Assembly (NCBI RefSeq): GCF_022539665.2
Contig: NC_081334.1
Location: 8,898,424-8,962,423 of the forward strand
Source of the DNA: Daphnia carinata
Taxonomy: Eukaryota > Arthropoda > Branchiopoda > Diplostraca > Daphniidae
Length of the DNA stretch: 64,000 nt
Direction of reading: 5' to 3'
Shown here: positions 1 through 9,198 of the stretch, piece by piece
How the letters are laid out: every line of letters starts with the position of its first letter
How positions within the stretch are numbered: position 1 is the stretch's first letter
The notes under the pieces: model-generated
The model's input: the letters and a program-made list of their open reading frames with translations, nothing else
The model's database searches: none
What the model was told of the DNA's origin: nothing
Position numbers and translations under genes: made by a program

Positions 1-2618
1 CATTGAATACACGTATATTTGATACTGTTTGAATGTAGATATTGAAACTCACTGTATCATACTATATTCACATTGAATACACGTATATTTGATACTGTTT
101 GAATGTAGATCATGAAACTGATTCTATAACACTATATTCACATTGAATACACGTATATTTGATGCTGTTTGAATGTAGATATTGAAACTCACTGTATCAT
201 ACTATATTCACATTGAATACACGTATATTTGATACTGTTTGAATGTAGATCATGAAACTGATTCTATAACACTATATTCACATTGAATACACGTATATTT
301 GATGCTGTTTGAATGTAGATATTGAAACTCACTGTATCATACTATATTCACATTGAATACACGTATATTTGATACTGTTTGAATGTAGATCATGAAACTG
401 ATTCTATAACACTATATTCACATTGAATACACGTATATTTGATGCTGTTTGAATGTAGATATTGAAACTCACTGTATCATACTATATTCACATTGAATAC
501 ACGTATATTTGATGCTGTTTGAATGTAGATATTGAAACTCACTGTATCATACTATATTCACATTGAATACACGTATATTTGATACTGTTTGAATGTAGAT
601 CATGAAACTGATTCTATAACACTATATTCACATTGAATACACGTATATTTGATACTGTTTGAATGTAGATCATGAAACTGATTCTATAACACTATATTCA
701 CATTGAATACACGTATATTTGATACTGTTTGAATGTAGAAATTGAAAATCACTGTATCATACTATATTCACATTGAATACACGTATATTTGATACTGTTT
801 GAATGTAGATCATGAAACTGATTCTATAACACTATATTCACATTGAATACACGTATATTTGATGCTGTTTGAATGTAGATATTGAAACTCACTGTATCAT
901 ACTATATTCACATTGAATACACGTATATTTGATACTGTTTGAATGTAGATATTGAAACTCATGAAACTATATTCACATTGAATACACGTATATTTGACTG
1001 TTTGAATGTATATTCACATTATATTACATTGAATACACGTATATTTGATACTGTTTGAATGTAGATCATGAAACTGATTCTATAACACTATATTCACATT
1101 GAATACACGTATATTTGATGCTGTTTGAATGTAGATATTTGAACTCACTGTATCACACTATTTTACATTGAATACATGTATATTTGATACTGTTTGAATT
1201 TAGATCATGAAACTGATTCTATAACACTATATTCACATTGAATACACGTATATTTGATACTGTTTGAATGTAGATCATGAAACTGATTCTATAACACTAT
1301 ATTCACATTGAATACACGTATATTTGATACTGTTTGAATGTAGATCATGAAACTGATTCTATAACACTATATTCACATTGAATACACGTATATTTGATGC
1401 TGTTTGAATGTAGATATTGAAACTCACTGTATCATACTATATTCACATTGAATACACGTATATTTGATGCTGTTTGAATGTAGATATTGAAACTCACTGT
1501 ATCATACTATATTCACATTGAATACACGTATATTTGATACTGTTTGAATGTAGATCATGAAACTGATTCTATAACACTATATTCACATTGAATACACGTA
1601 TATTTGATACTGTTTGAATGTAGATATTGAAACTCATTGTATAATACTATATTCACATTGAATACACGTATATTTGATACTGTTTGAATGTAGATCATGA
1701 AACTGATTCTATAACACTATATTCACATTGAATACACGTATATTTGATGCTGTTTGAATGTAGATATTGAAACTCACTGTATCATACTATATTCACATTG
1801 AATACACGTATATTTGATACTGTTTGAATGTAGATCATGAAACTGATTCTATAACACTATATTCACATTGAATACACGTATATTTGATGCTGTTTGAATG
1901 TAGATATTGAAACTCACTGTATCATACTATATTCACATTGAATACACGTATATTTGATACTGTTTGAATGTAGATCATGAAACTGATTCTATAACACTAT
2001 ATTCACATTGAATACACGTATATTTGATGCTGTTTGAATGTAGATATTGAAACTCACTGTATCATACTATATTCACATTGAATACACGTATATTTGATGC
2101 TGTTTGAATGTAGATATTGAAACTCATTCTATAACACTATATTCACATTGAATACACGTATATTTGATGCTGTTTGAATGTAGATATTGAAACTCACTGT
2201 ATCATAACACTATATTCACATTGAATACACGTATATTTGATACTGTTTGAATGTAGATCATGAAACTGATTCTATAACACTATATTCACATTGAATACAC
2301 GTATATTTGATGCTGTTTGAATGTAGATATTGAAACTCACTGTATCATACTATATTCACATTGAATACACGTATATTTGATGCTGTTTGAATGTAGATAT
2401 TGAAACTCACTGTATCATACTATATTCACATTGAATACACGTATATTTGATACTGTTTGAATGTAGATCATGAAACTGATTCTATAACACTATATTCACA
2501 TTGAATACACGTATATTTGATACTGTTTGAATGTAGATCATAAAACTGATTCTATAACACTATATTCACATTGAATACACGTATATTTAATACTGTTTGA
2601 ATGTGGATCATGAAACTG
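1..2618 (-). repeat. Satellite array 1 (70-bp monomer, dimeric higher-order repeat)
   Basis: Head-to-tail copies of a 70-bp AT-rich monomer, about 37 copies. Here the monomer reads CATTGAATACACGTATATTT on the plus strand, the reverse complement of the three other arrays in the window. Two monomer types alternate through much of the block: one with TGATGC...ATATTGAAACTCACTGTATC and one with TGATAC...ATCATGAAACTGATTCTATA. This makes a 140-bp dimer, interrupted by occasional same-type neighbours. A slightly scrambled stretch with shortened copies lies near 950-1030. Short ORFs inside are by-products of the repeat. Confidence 0.97.
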
Positions 2619-2718
2619 NNNNNNNNNNNNNNNNNNNNNNNNNNNNNNNNNNNNNNNNNNNNNNNNNNNNNNNNNNNNNNNNNNNNNNNNNNNNNNNNNN
2701 NNNNNNNNNNNNNNNNNN
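2619..2718. other. Assembly gap (100 N)
   Basis: Exactly 100 unknown bases, a conventional placeholder for a gap of unknown size. It lies between satellite array 1 and the 3' part of retroelement A, so the missing 3' LTR and any env of element A, and the junction with the inverted satellite block, are hidden here. Confidence 0.98.
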
Positions 2719-2994
2719 TTCTTCACGTTCGAGGAGCTGGACGAGTTCTTCAGTCCGAGCTTTCGTCAATCTGGCTATCCTCCAACGATTTTGTAGATGG
2801 TGTTGGAGGTTTCGATGATTTGGTCCGCGTGGGCGCCGGAGGTCGAGGGCTTCCCGTACGGCCCGGTCCTTCTCCTCCACTGTTGAAGAGGTGCTAGCAG
2901 CTTCTTCTACTATTAGGGATCGTTCGGCTGTAAAACCACGATAGATTTGTTGATAGGGAGTTAGTCTCCATGGGCGTGAGTTGTTTTCTGCCAT
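2719..2994 (-). CDS. Element A accessory ORF 2, truncated by gap
   Basis: The reading frame starts at a Met followed by AENNS (position 2994; a further in-frame Met lies at 3018) and stays open into the gap. The same MAENNS start opens the second accessory ORF of element B (44608), which fixes the start here. The visible part is charged and Arg/Glu-rich with a predicted helical stretch ending in LTKARTEELVQLLEREE. The ILDLDPAxRHPPL signature seen in the B counterpart would fall in the gap. A perfect TATA-bearing palindrome lies about 100 nt upstream. Function unknown; no family recognised. Confidence reflects homology by position and start motif rather than a long alignment. Confidence 0.55.
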
Positions 2995-3085
2995 TTGTAG
3001 AATCGAGTGGTTTTCCAAGCAGCTTGGTAGTGCTGTTAGTTTGGTGGTTGATGAGTTGTGAGTGGCGGTTCGGCGTTCGAACCGC

Positions 3086-3104
3086 GTTGACTTATATAGT
3101 CAAC
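3086..3104 (-). promoter_or_regulatory. TATA-containing palindrome upstream of accessory ORF 2 (element A)
   Basis: GTTGACTTATATAGTCAAC has 7-bp perfect inverted arms around TATAT and reads CTATATAAG on the coding (minus) strand. It lies about 100 nt before the ATG at 2994. The core TGACTTATATAGTCA recurs at the same place in element B (44694-44708). Promoter function is inferred. Confidence 0.5.
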
Positions 3105-3225
3105 CTTCCATTTGTAGTCTACTACTTCTTTTATTTCTATATTCTTTTCTTGAAAAATGTTTAGTTCAACATTAAGTCTCTCGAGGTATCACTTGATTGT
3201 TTTAGCAGGTGTCAGCTTTCTTTGT

Positions 3226-3396
<171 letters not shown>

Positions 3397-3610
3397 AGTC
3401 GGATAGCGTTCTTCCAGTGGCGCACCACGGTTCATTTTTCTTCCATTTCTTTTATTGTTAAGTTTTTTTACTACTGCTTATTAATTGTGGATAGAGAAAG
3501 AAGAAAAAGTGAAAGAAGAAATGACGAAGTGCAGTGCTTCTGTTAGAGAGTAAGGTTGATTATGGATAAATTGGGTATATCAACTTGAGCGGGATGTGGA
3601 GTATGGGTGT

Positions 3611-4152
3611 TGGCTATGTGGCATAATACTATAGCTTCTGATTGTCACTCGGGAGTCTTAATTTCGAATTACGCCGTGACCTTGACTAAAAATTTACTGG
3701 TAGATTCCTCAGGAGTTGGTGAGGTTAACTATTCCCTAATTATTATTCTGTGGGTTGATTGGCAATAGATATTAAAATTTTTATTGATCCTGTTTCGAAT
3801 TTTCTAAAATTCTGGGTATTGAATTTGGTATTCCATATAGTCATATGGCTAGATGGTATAGCCCTCGACCACGGCTCGGAAGTGCCGGGTTCAAATCACG
3901 CTGTGATCTTAACTAAAAATTTTCTAGCAGATCCCTCAAGAGTAGGCGAGCTAATCATATTTGCAATTATGCTATTGTGATTGAATTATTATTGACTATT
4001 TTATGTTTCATTTCTGGTTGGGTTTGAAATGGCTTTTATATTTATGCTAGGGTAGACATATGTCAAGACGCCATAGCGACTCAGTCTCGGAACACCACTC
4101 GGGAGTCTCGCGTTCAAAACCCGCGTCGGCCGCCGAAATTCCCTTCGCCTAA

Positions 4153-4184
<32 letters not shown>

Positions 4185-4240
4185 GAACAATTAAAATTTA
4201 TTATATACTCGTGGGGTCGTATGTTCGAGCCTTGCCTCGG
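3611..4240 (+). other. Cluster of tRNA-like segments in element A spacer
   Basis: Between the two accessory ORFs are four tRNA-like segments on the plus strand, opposite to the element: about 3611-3677, 3843-3903, 4062-4126 and a partial one at 4208-4240. The best (3843-3903) has a D-arm-like GGCT...AGCC stem, an A-box-like TGGCTAGATGG, a 7-nt anticodon-like loop CCACGGC, and a B-box-like GGGTTCAAATC. Three share CTCGG(G/A)AGT before the T-loop. The first two are followed by a similar tail (GTGAYCTTRACTAAAAATTT), so they are diverged tandem duplicates about 230 bp apart. None has a convincing acceptor stem, so they are not called tRNA genes. A T-tract of over 30 bases (about 4151-4184) lies between the third and fourth. 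Confidence 0.5.
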
Positions 4241-4563
4241 CTGTTTTTGAAAAACGATGTGCTGGCTTTTCTTTTCTTTTCCTATCTTATTTTTCCTTTA
4301 CTTTAAACTTTTCTTTTCTTTTCTTTTGAATTTTGTCTTACGTATAATGAAAAGCCGGCGGAGATTTTGTTTGCGTCCTACTGTGTTTATTTTATTGTTT
4401 GTTAAGGTAGAGAATATAATGCGAAGAGGAAAACAAAATGGTTTGGGATAGAGCTCTATTCTAAGGGGAATAAACACATGTTCCTACTGGGTGAGAATAA
4501 CTAAAAGGGGTTGTCGTCGTTGTCGGTGTCCTTTTTTTTTCGTTCCTTTTCTTCATGGTGTGT

Positions 4564-4998
4564 TCAACGGGAAGTGTTGGGGCCATCGCGCCTCTGACGT
4601 TTCCGGCCAGTGTCCCACTGGTCGGGCGACCAGTTGAAAAGAGGGGGGTGGCGCTCAGCTGGATCCAAGTCTAAAATCAGCTTTAGGGTGGTGACAGCGC
4701 CTCCCCAATCTTCGGCGAAGAGATCCGCGTTCAGCTGACGGGTGAGCGCGGCCGTACGTTCTTCCACACGGCGCTCGTAACGTTGACGTTCCATCTCCCA
4801 CGATTCCATGTCGTCGAGCTCTGGGGACTGAGGCGTTTGGCTGACGATGTTGCTAGATTTTTCCGGAACGGGTGTCCAATCGTCGTAGACGGGGATGGCA
4901 GCCATTGGCGCCATCACTTTCTCTGCTTGCTCGTCGGCACTTAGCCACTCGCAAGCTACCTGCGATTGTTGGCTGGCAGTGTTAGCGCACGGGTTCAT
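4564..4998 (-). CDS. Element A accessory ORF 1 (ILDLDPAxRHPPL family)
   Basis: About 144 aa from the Met of MNPCANTASQ; a longer reading from 5100 adds a basic N-terminus absent from the B homologue. The N-terminal half is Pro/Ser/Glu-rich and probably disordered. A charged helical segment follows, then the conserved C-terminal core: LNADLFAEDWGGAVTTLKLI and ILDLDPAERHPPLFNWS, with a basic tail. The 45694-46116 ORF of element B matches this core almost residue for residue (LNADLFAEDW, ILDLDPAKRHPPL), and the second accessory ORF of B is a more distant paralogue. It starts about 150 nt after the pol stop, on the same strand, with a TATA-like TCATATAAC at 5108-5116. Function unknown; not a recognised Gag, Pol or Env domain. 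Conservation between diverged copies argues for a real protein. Confidence 0.7.
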   Translation of the reverse strand: MNPCANTASQQSQVACEWLSADEQAEKVMAPMAAIPVYDDWTPVPEKSSNIVSQTPQSPELDDMESWEMERQRYERRVEERTAALTRQLNADLFAEDWGGAVTTLKLILDLDPAERHPPLFNWSPDQWDTGRKRQRRDGPNTSR

Positions 4999-5107
4999 GT
5001 TCTTGAATTTAAATTTGGAGCGTGATTTTAGTAGAACTCGACTCAACAAGTGTTGAAAACGTTGTGAAGCCCTCTTGAAATTTCTTACTGTTAAATACAC
5101 GACGGTT

Positions 5108-5116
5108 GTTATATGA
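5108..5116 (-). promoter_or_regulatory. TATA-like box upstream of accessory ORF 1 (element A)
   Basis: TCATATAAC on the minus strand, about 110 nt before the ATG at 4998. The four accessory ORFs of A and B all have a TATA-like motif at a similar distance. Inferred internal promoter. Confidence 0.35.
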
Positions 5117-5151
5117 TCATTTAGACTTTGTTTCGAAGAAAATATACTCTT

Positions 5152-8100
5152 CTAATTCCTATAACGCATTGGTAGTCTTCGATTTCTTTGCGGGCGTCCG
5201 GTAGCATGTTGGGGTGGCAGTATTTCTTGCTGACTGATGGCAGGCGCCACCTGTCGGGCGTCAGATTCAAGATTAATCACCGCAGCTGCGTTTTTTCCGT
5301 GAATTGTTGTGGTGTTCTTTGTTTTATTGGACGCACCAACATGAGTTGACTCATTATCGTCTGAAGTATATATTCCTTGGGTTTCGCTGACGATATGAGA
5401 ATGTTTATTGTTTTGGGTGGCGGCCATTTGCAATTCCGCTGCCTCCAATTCCACAGTTTCAAATTCCACACTTTCCGCATCCACACTTTCAACATTTCTT
5501 TCCGTACCCACATTTACTGTTTCCAAAGGTTCCAATTCCATATTTTCCCATTCACTCGCGTTTCGCTCTATGTTTTCCATAGTTTCGATTGTTTGGGTGG
5601 AAATCGATTTACGAAATCGATTCTCGAACTTCGAAGGCGTCTCGATAGGGGGACAATGTTCGTCTTTCCATAACATTGTTTCGTACAGGGGTTTTAGGCG
5701 GTTAACATGAGTGCGTTGACAAATGTATGAATTATCAGCAATATCTACTGTATTATTGGAATATACTTTTACAATTCTATAAGGACCTTTATATTTAGAG
5801 GTAAATTTCCTACTATCGCCCTCTTTAACTACTCTAATATCTAATAATACTCTATCTCCTACCACATATTGTTTTACATTTGCTCTTTTATTATATTGTT
5901 CCCTCTGACGTTTTCTTGCTTTTTCGCTCTCCTCACGGACGCGTTGGAAACTATAACGCAAGCGATCAGCTAAATTACCTACGTAATCTGATGCGGAGAT
6001 AAATGTTTTTGGGGAAGCGTCAAGGAATTCATTAATAGGTATATTAGGATCTCTACCGTGCAGTAAATAATATGGGGTTTCACATGTCGAAGAATGGACA
6101 GAACTACGGTAAGCAAATAAAACATCATCCAGCATATCTTCCCAATTCTCATGTTCTCCATCTTTTAATTCCTTTCTCAACATTGTTGTCAATGTTCGAT
6201 TAAATCTCTCAGTTTCGCCATTGCTAGCTGGATTGTAAGCAGTTGTTAACTTTTGATCAATTTTTAATTTCTTACAGAAGTAACGGAATAATTTGGACGT
6301 GAAATTAGTTCCACGATCGGAAAGGATGGCTTTAGGCATACCATGTCTAACTATAATTGTTTTATATACACAATCTGCTGTCGTCTGCGCTGTTTGATCT
6401 TTTAACGCAACAGTTTCTACCCACCGGCTAAAATAATCGGTAATAACTAAAATATAATTATTTCCATTAGGTGAAGCCGGCGTAATAGGACCCAAAAAAT
6501 CCATTCCAGTGACTTGGAAAGGGGCCTTTGCTACTTCATGAGGATGCAACAATGCTTTATATGAAGAAGAAGTGTTGGCAATGCACACCTCACAAGCTTG
6601 ACAGTATTCTTTAATTTCCTTTCTCATATTCGGCCAATAATAAGGATTCTTTATTTTCAAATAGGTTTTATAAAAAGCTAAATGCCCGCCCTTCGGTGCG
6701 TCATGTAGTTCTTTGAGCACTAGATGGCGTAACGATGCAGGCAAGACTAACTGATGGTTAGTTTCGTTTCTTTTGCTATCGGTAGATGGCAGCACGTGCC
6801 GGTAAAGTGTACCATCAATAATTTCAAAATATTCAATTTCTTTCATCCAATCTGGTTTAGATTGAAAAAAAGCTTGATCAAGTTCACCGTTATCTAAATA
6901 ATTACGAATGGCTATACAAAGGTCGTCCTCCAATTGTTTCTCACAAATTAAGGTAATATGGCTCTCTGTTTGGATACTAGCTATTTTTAAGCGAGATAGG
7001 CAATCTGCGTTTTGATGGACACGTCCTGGTCTATATTTTAATTCATAATTCGTTGCGGCCAATAGTATAGCCCATCTTCCTAATCTACCATTATTATCCT
7101 TTTGTTCTTTAAGCCATTGCAAGGGACGGTGGTCATTGATAATTTCAAAGGGTTGATCCAATAGGTAATGCCTAAAATGCTTGATTGCATCCACGACTGC
7201 TAAGGCTTCCTTCTCTGTCGTACTATAATTCGATTCCGCTTTTGTTAACTGTCTACTGGAATAAGCTATGGGATGTTCTTGGCCATTTTGAATTTGGGAT
7301 AGCACTGCTCCAATACCGTAGTCGCAGGCATCGGTGAAAAGAATAAATTTTTCATTGAAATTGGGGTAAGCAAGAACTGGTGGCGTTACTAGAGAATTGC
7401 GCAATTTCTCGAAAGCAACTTGTTCCTCAGGTTCCCAATAAAAAGGCTTTCTGCTAAGATCTTTATGCGTTAATCGAGTTAACGGTTTGGCAATTGATCC
7501 AAAATCTTTAATAAATCTTCTGTAATATCCAGCTAATCCAAGAAATGATCTTACTTCATCCATTGAAACAGGTGTTTTATAATTGACTATTTCATCAATT
7601 TTGCTCGGGTGAGGCTTAATACCATCGGTCGATATTACATGTCCTAGGTAATTTACTGTGCGTTTAATGAACTGGCATTTCTTTAGTTTTAATTTCAAAT
7701 TGGCATTTTGTAATAAATCAAAAATTTCTCGAATATCACGTAAATGATCGTCGAAAGTGTCTGAAAAGATGATAACGTCATCCAAATAAACTAACGCTTT
7801 ACTTCCTAAGACGTCTCTCAGTATGTAATTCATTAGTCGTTGGAATGTGGCAGGTGCATTGCACAAGCCAAATGCCATACGTTTAAATTCGTAGAGGTTG
7901 TTTTCTACCACAAACGCTGTTTTTTCGATAGCTGGATTATCAATTTGAATTTGCCAATAGCCTGAAGCTAAATCGAGGGTTGTGAAAAATTTCTTTCCAC
8001 ATAATTTGTCCAATGTTTCGTCTATCCTAGGCATGGGGAATGAATCTTTTTTCGTAATGCTATTCAATTTTCTATAATCAACACAAAATCTTTGTTCACC

Positions 8101-9198
8101 ACCTTTCTTTTCTACTAAAACCACGGGTGAAGCCCATGGAGAATGCGAATATTGGATTACATCCGCATCGAGCATTTCTTGTATTTTATCATCTAATAAT
8201 TTCCTTTGGTTATTTGTTACTCTGTATGGGCGTTGTCTAATGGGGCCTCGTCCTTGCGTATCAATCGTATGTTTTATAAGGCTTGTGTTTCCTAATTCTG
8301 AATCTTTGGACGCGAACAAGTCGTGAAAGTTACTTAATAATTCCGAGAGCGGTGCTTGAAATTCGGAGTCTACTTCTGTGTTTAAAATTGGCTCCGCTAC
8401 TGGCTTAGCATTATCTTCTAATTTCGCTAACGAAATTTTTCCGATACAATGTTTAATTATTTCAATTACGCCTAATTTAGTGTTCCTATGAATTTTGATT
8501 TGATGTAGTGAATGATTCTCGACCAAAATTTTATAAGTTCCATCTTCCGATACATTTCCGATAAATTCTTCGATATAAATGCCTGCTGGCAAATCTTGTG
8601 CTGGGGTAAATATAAATGCTGTATTTCGTGGGACATACGGAAATGAATCTCTCATTTCCGCTGCAATTACTGTCGACGTTTGACGAGATAGCGTCGTCTT
8701 TTTGACCGTAGTAACTGCCATGTCGGGTACCTCAGAGATGGCTGATCCCTGCTCATCCCTCGCTAGGTAAATGCTTCTGGCTTCTCCGTCAAGCCGAAAT
8801 CCGTGCTTCTGGATTGCATCCCATCCAAGGATACAGTCCTCAGAAACACCATTAGTTACAATAAATTCTTGTTCAAAAACTGTTTCTCCGTATCGTACGG
8901 GTAAAATAACTCCTCCCAGCGTATGTAATTTCTTCTCCCCTACATCATATAAATCGAAATCAAGTTGACTGCAGATCACCTGACCTCTAGGAGGTAACTT
9001 ATTAAACATCCTCTCGTGGATAATATTTTTAGACGCGCCTGTATCAAATAATGCTTGTAACGGAATCTGGAATATTTTTAATGGAATTCTAGGGGTCGAT
9101 TCATTCGTAATAGTGGTTAATTTTGCGACTTGTCGGGGTTTAATCTGAGGCTCGTTATCAACTGACCCGAAGCTACAGTTGATATTTACTGGTTTCCC
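5152..9198 (-). CDS. pol: Element A Pol (protease, RT, RNase H, integrase), Ty3/gypsy type
   Basis: Intact frame from the -1 slippery site at 9192-9198 to the stop at 5152. The first Met (9009) is not the biological start, because the protease active site LFDTGAS lies upstream near 9030 in the same frame. Counting residues from that Met: RT about 280-460 with YLDD at 408-411; RNase H about 555-675 (FTDACDYG, NDHRPLQWL); integrase HHCC zinc finger about 769-809; catalytic D837, D898 and E934 (DD35E); then a GPY/F-type module (KGPYRIVKVY). All catalytic residues are present, so this pol could be functional. The C-terminal 150 residues are Glu/Asn-rich with no recognised domain. It is the best-preserved coding region of the three retroelements; the B copy has several frame breaks. 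Confidence 0.93.
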   Translation of the reverse strand, partial: GKPVNINCSFGSVDNEPQIKPRQVAKLTTITNESTPRIPLKIFQIPLQALFDTGASKNIIHERMFNKLPPRGQVICSQLDFDLYDVGEKKLHTLGGVILPVRYGETVFEQEFIVTNGVSEDCILGWDAIQKHGFRLDGEARSIYLARDEQGSAISEVPDMAVTTVKKTTLSRQTSTVIAAEMRDSFPYVPRNTAFIFTPAQDLPAGIYIEEFIGNVSEDGTYKILVENHSLHQIKIHRNTKLGVIEIIKHCIGKISLAKLEDNAKPVAEPILNTEVDSEFQAPLSELLSNFHDLFASKDSELGNTSLIKHTIDTQGRGPIRQRPYRVTNNQRKLLDDKIQEMLDADVIQYSHSPWASPVVLVEKKGGEQRFCVDYRKLNSITKKDSFPMPRIDETLDKLCGKKFFTTLDLASGYWQIQIDNPAIEKTAFVVENNLYEFKRMAFGLCNAPATFQRLMNYILRDVLGSKALVYLDDVIIFSDTFDDHLRDIREIFDLLQNANLKLKLKKCQFIKRTVNYLGHVISTDGIKPHPSKIDEIVNYKTPVSMDEVRSFLGLAGYYRRFIKDFGSIAKPLTRLTHKDLSRKPFYWEPEEQVAFEKLRNSLVTPPVLAYPNFNEKFILFTDACDYGIGAVLSQIQNGQEHPIAYSSRQLTKAESNYSTTEKEALAVVDAIKHFRHYLLDQPFEIINDHRPLQWLKEQKDNNGRLGRWAILLAATNYELKYRPGRVHQNADCLSRLKIASIQTESHITLICEKQLEDDLCIAIRNYLDNGELDQAFFQSKPDWMKEIEYFEIIDGTLYRHVLPSTDSKRNETNHQLVLPASLRHLVLKELHDAPKGGHLAFYKTYLKIKNPYYWPNMRKEIKEYCQACEVCIANTSSSYKALLHPHEVAKAPFQVTGMDFLGPITPASPNGNNYILVITDYFSRWVETVALKDQTAQTTADCVYKTIIVRHGMPKAILSDRGTNFTSKLFRYFCKKLKIDQKLTTAYNPASNGETERFNRTLTTMLRKELKDGEHENWEDMLDDVLFAYRSSVHSSTCETPYYLLHGRDPNIPINEFLDASPKTFISASDYVGNLADRLRYSFQRVREESEKARKRQREQYNKRANVKQYVVGDRVLLDIRVVKEGDSRKFTSKYKGPYRIVKVYSNNTVDIADNSYICQRTHVNRLKPLYETMLWKDEHCPPIETPSKFENRFRKSISTQTIETMENIERNASEWENMELEPLETVNVGTERNVESVDAESVEFETVELEAAELQMAATQNNKHSHIVSETQGIYTSDDNESTHVGASNKTKNTTTIHGKNAAAVINLESDARQVAPAISQQEILPPQHATGRPQRNRRLPMRYRN

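Noticed and set aside
5377-5710. Plus-strand ORFs over the C-terminal region of element A pol
   Set aside because: Antisense of GAA/GTG-rich coding sequence; no homologue in B at the same place.
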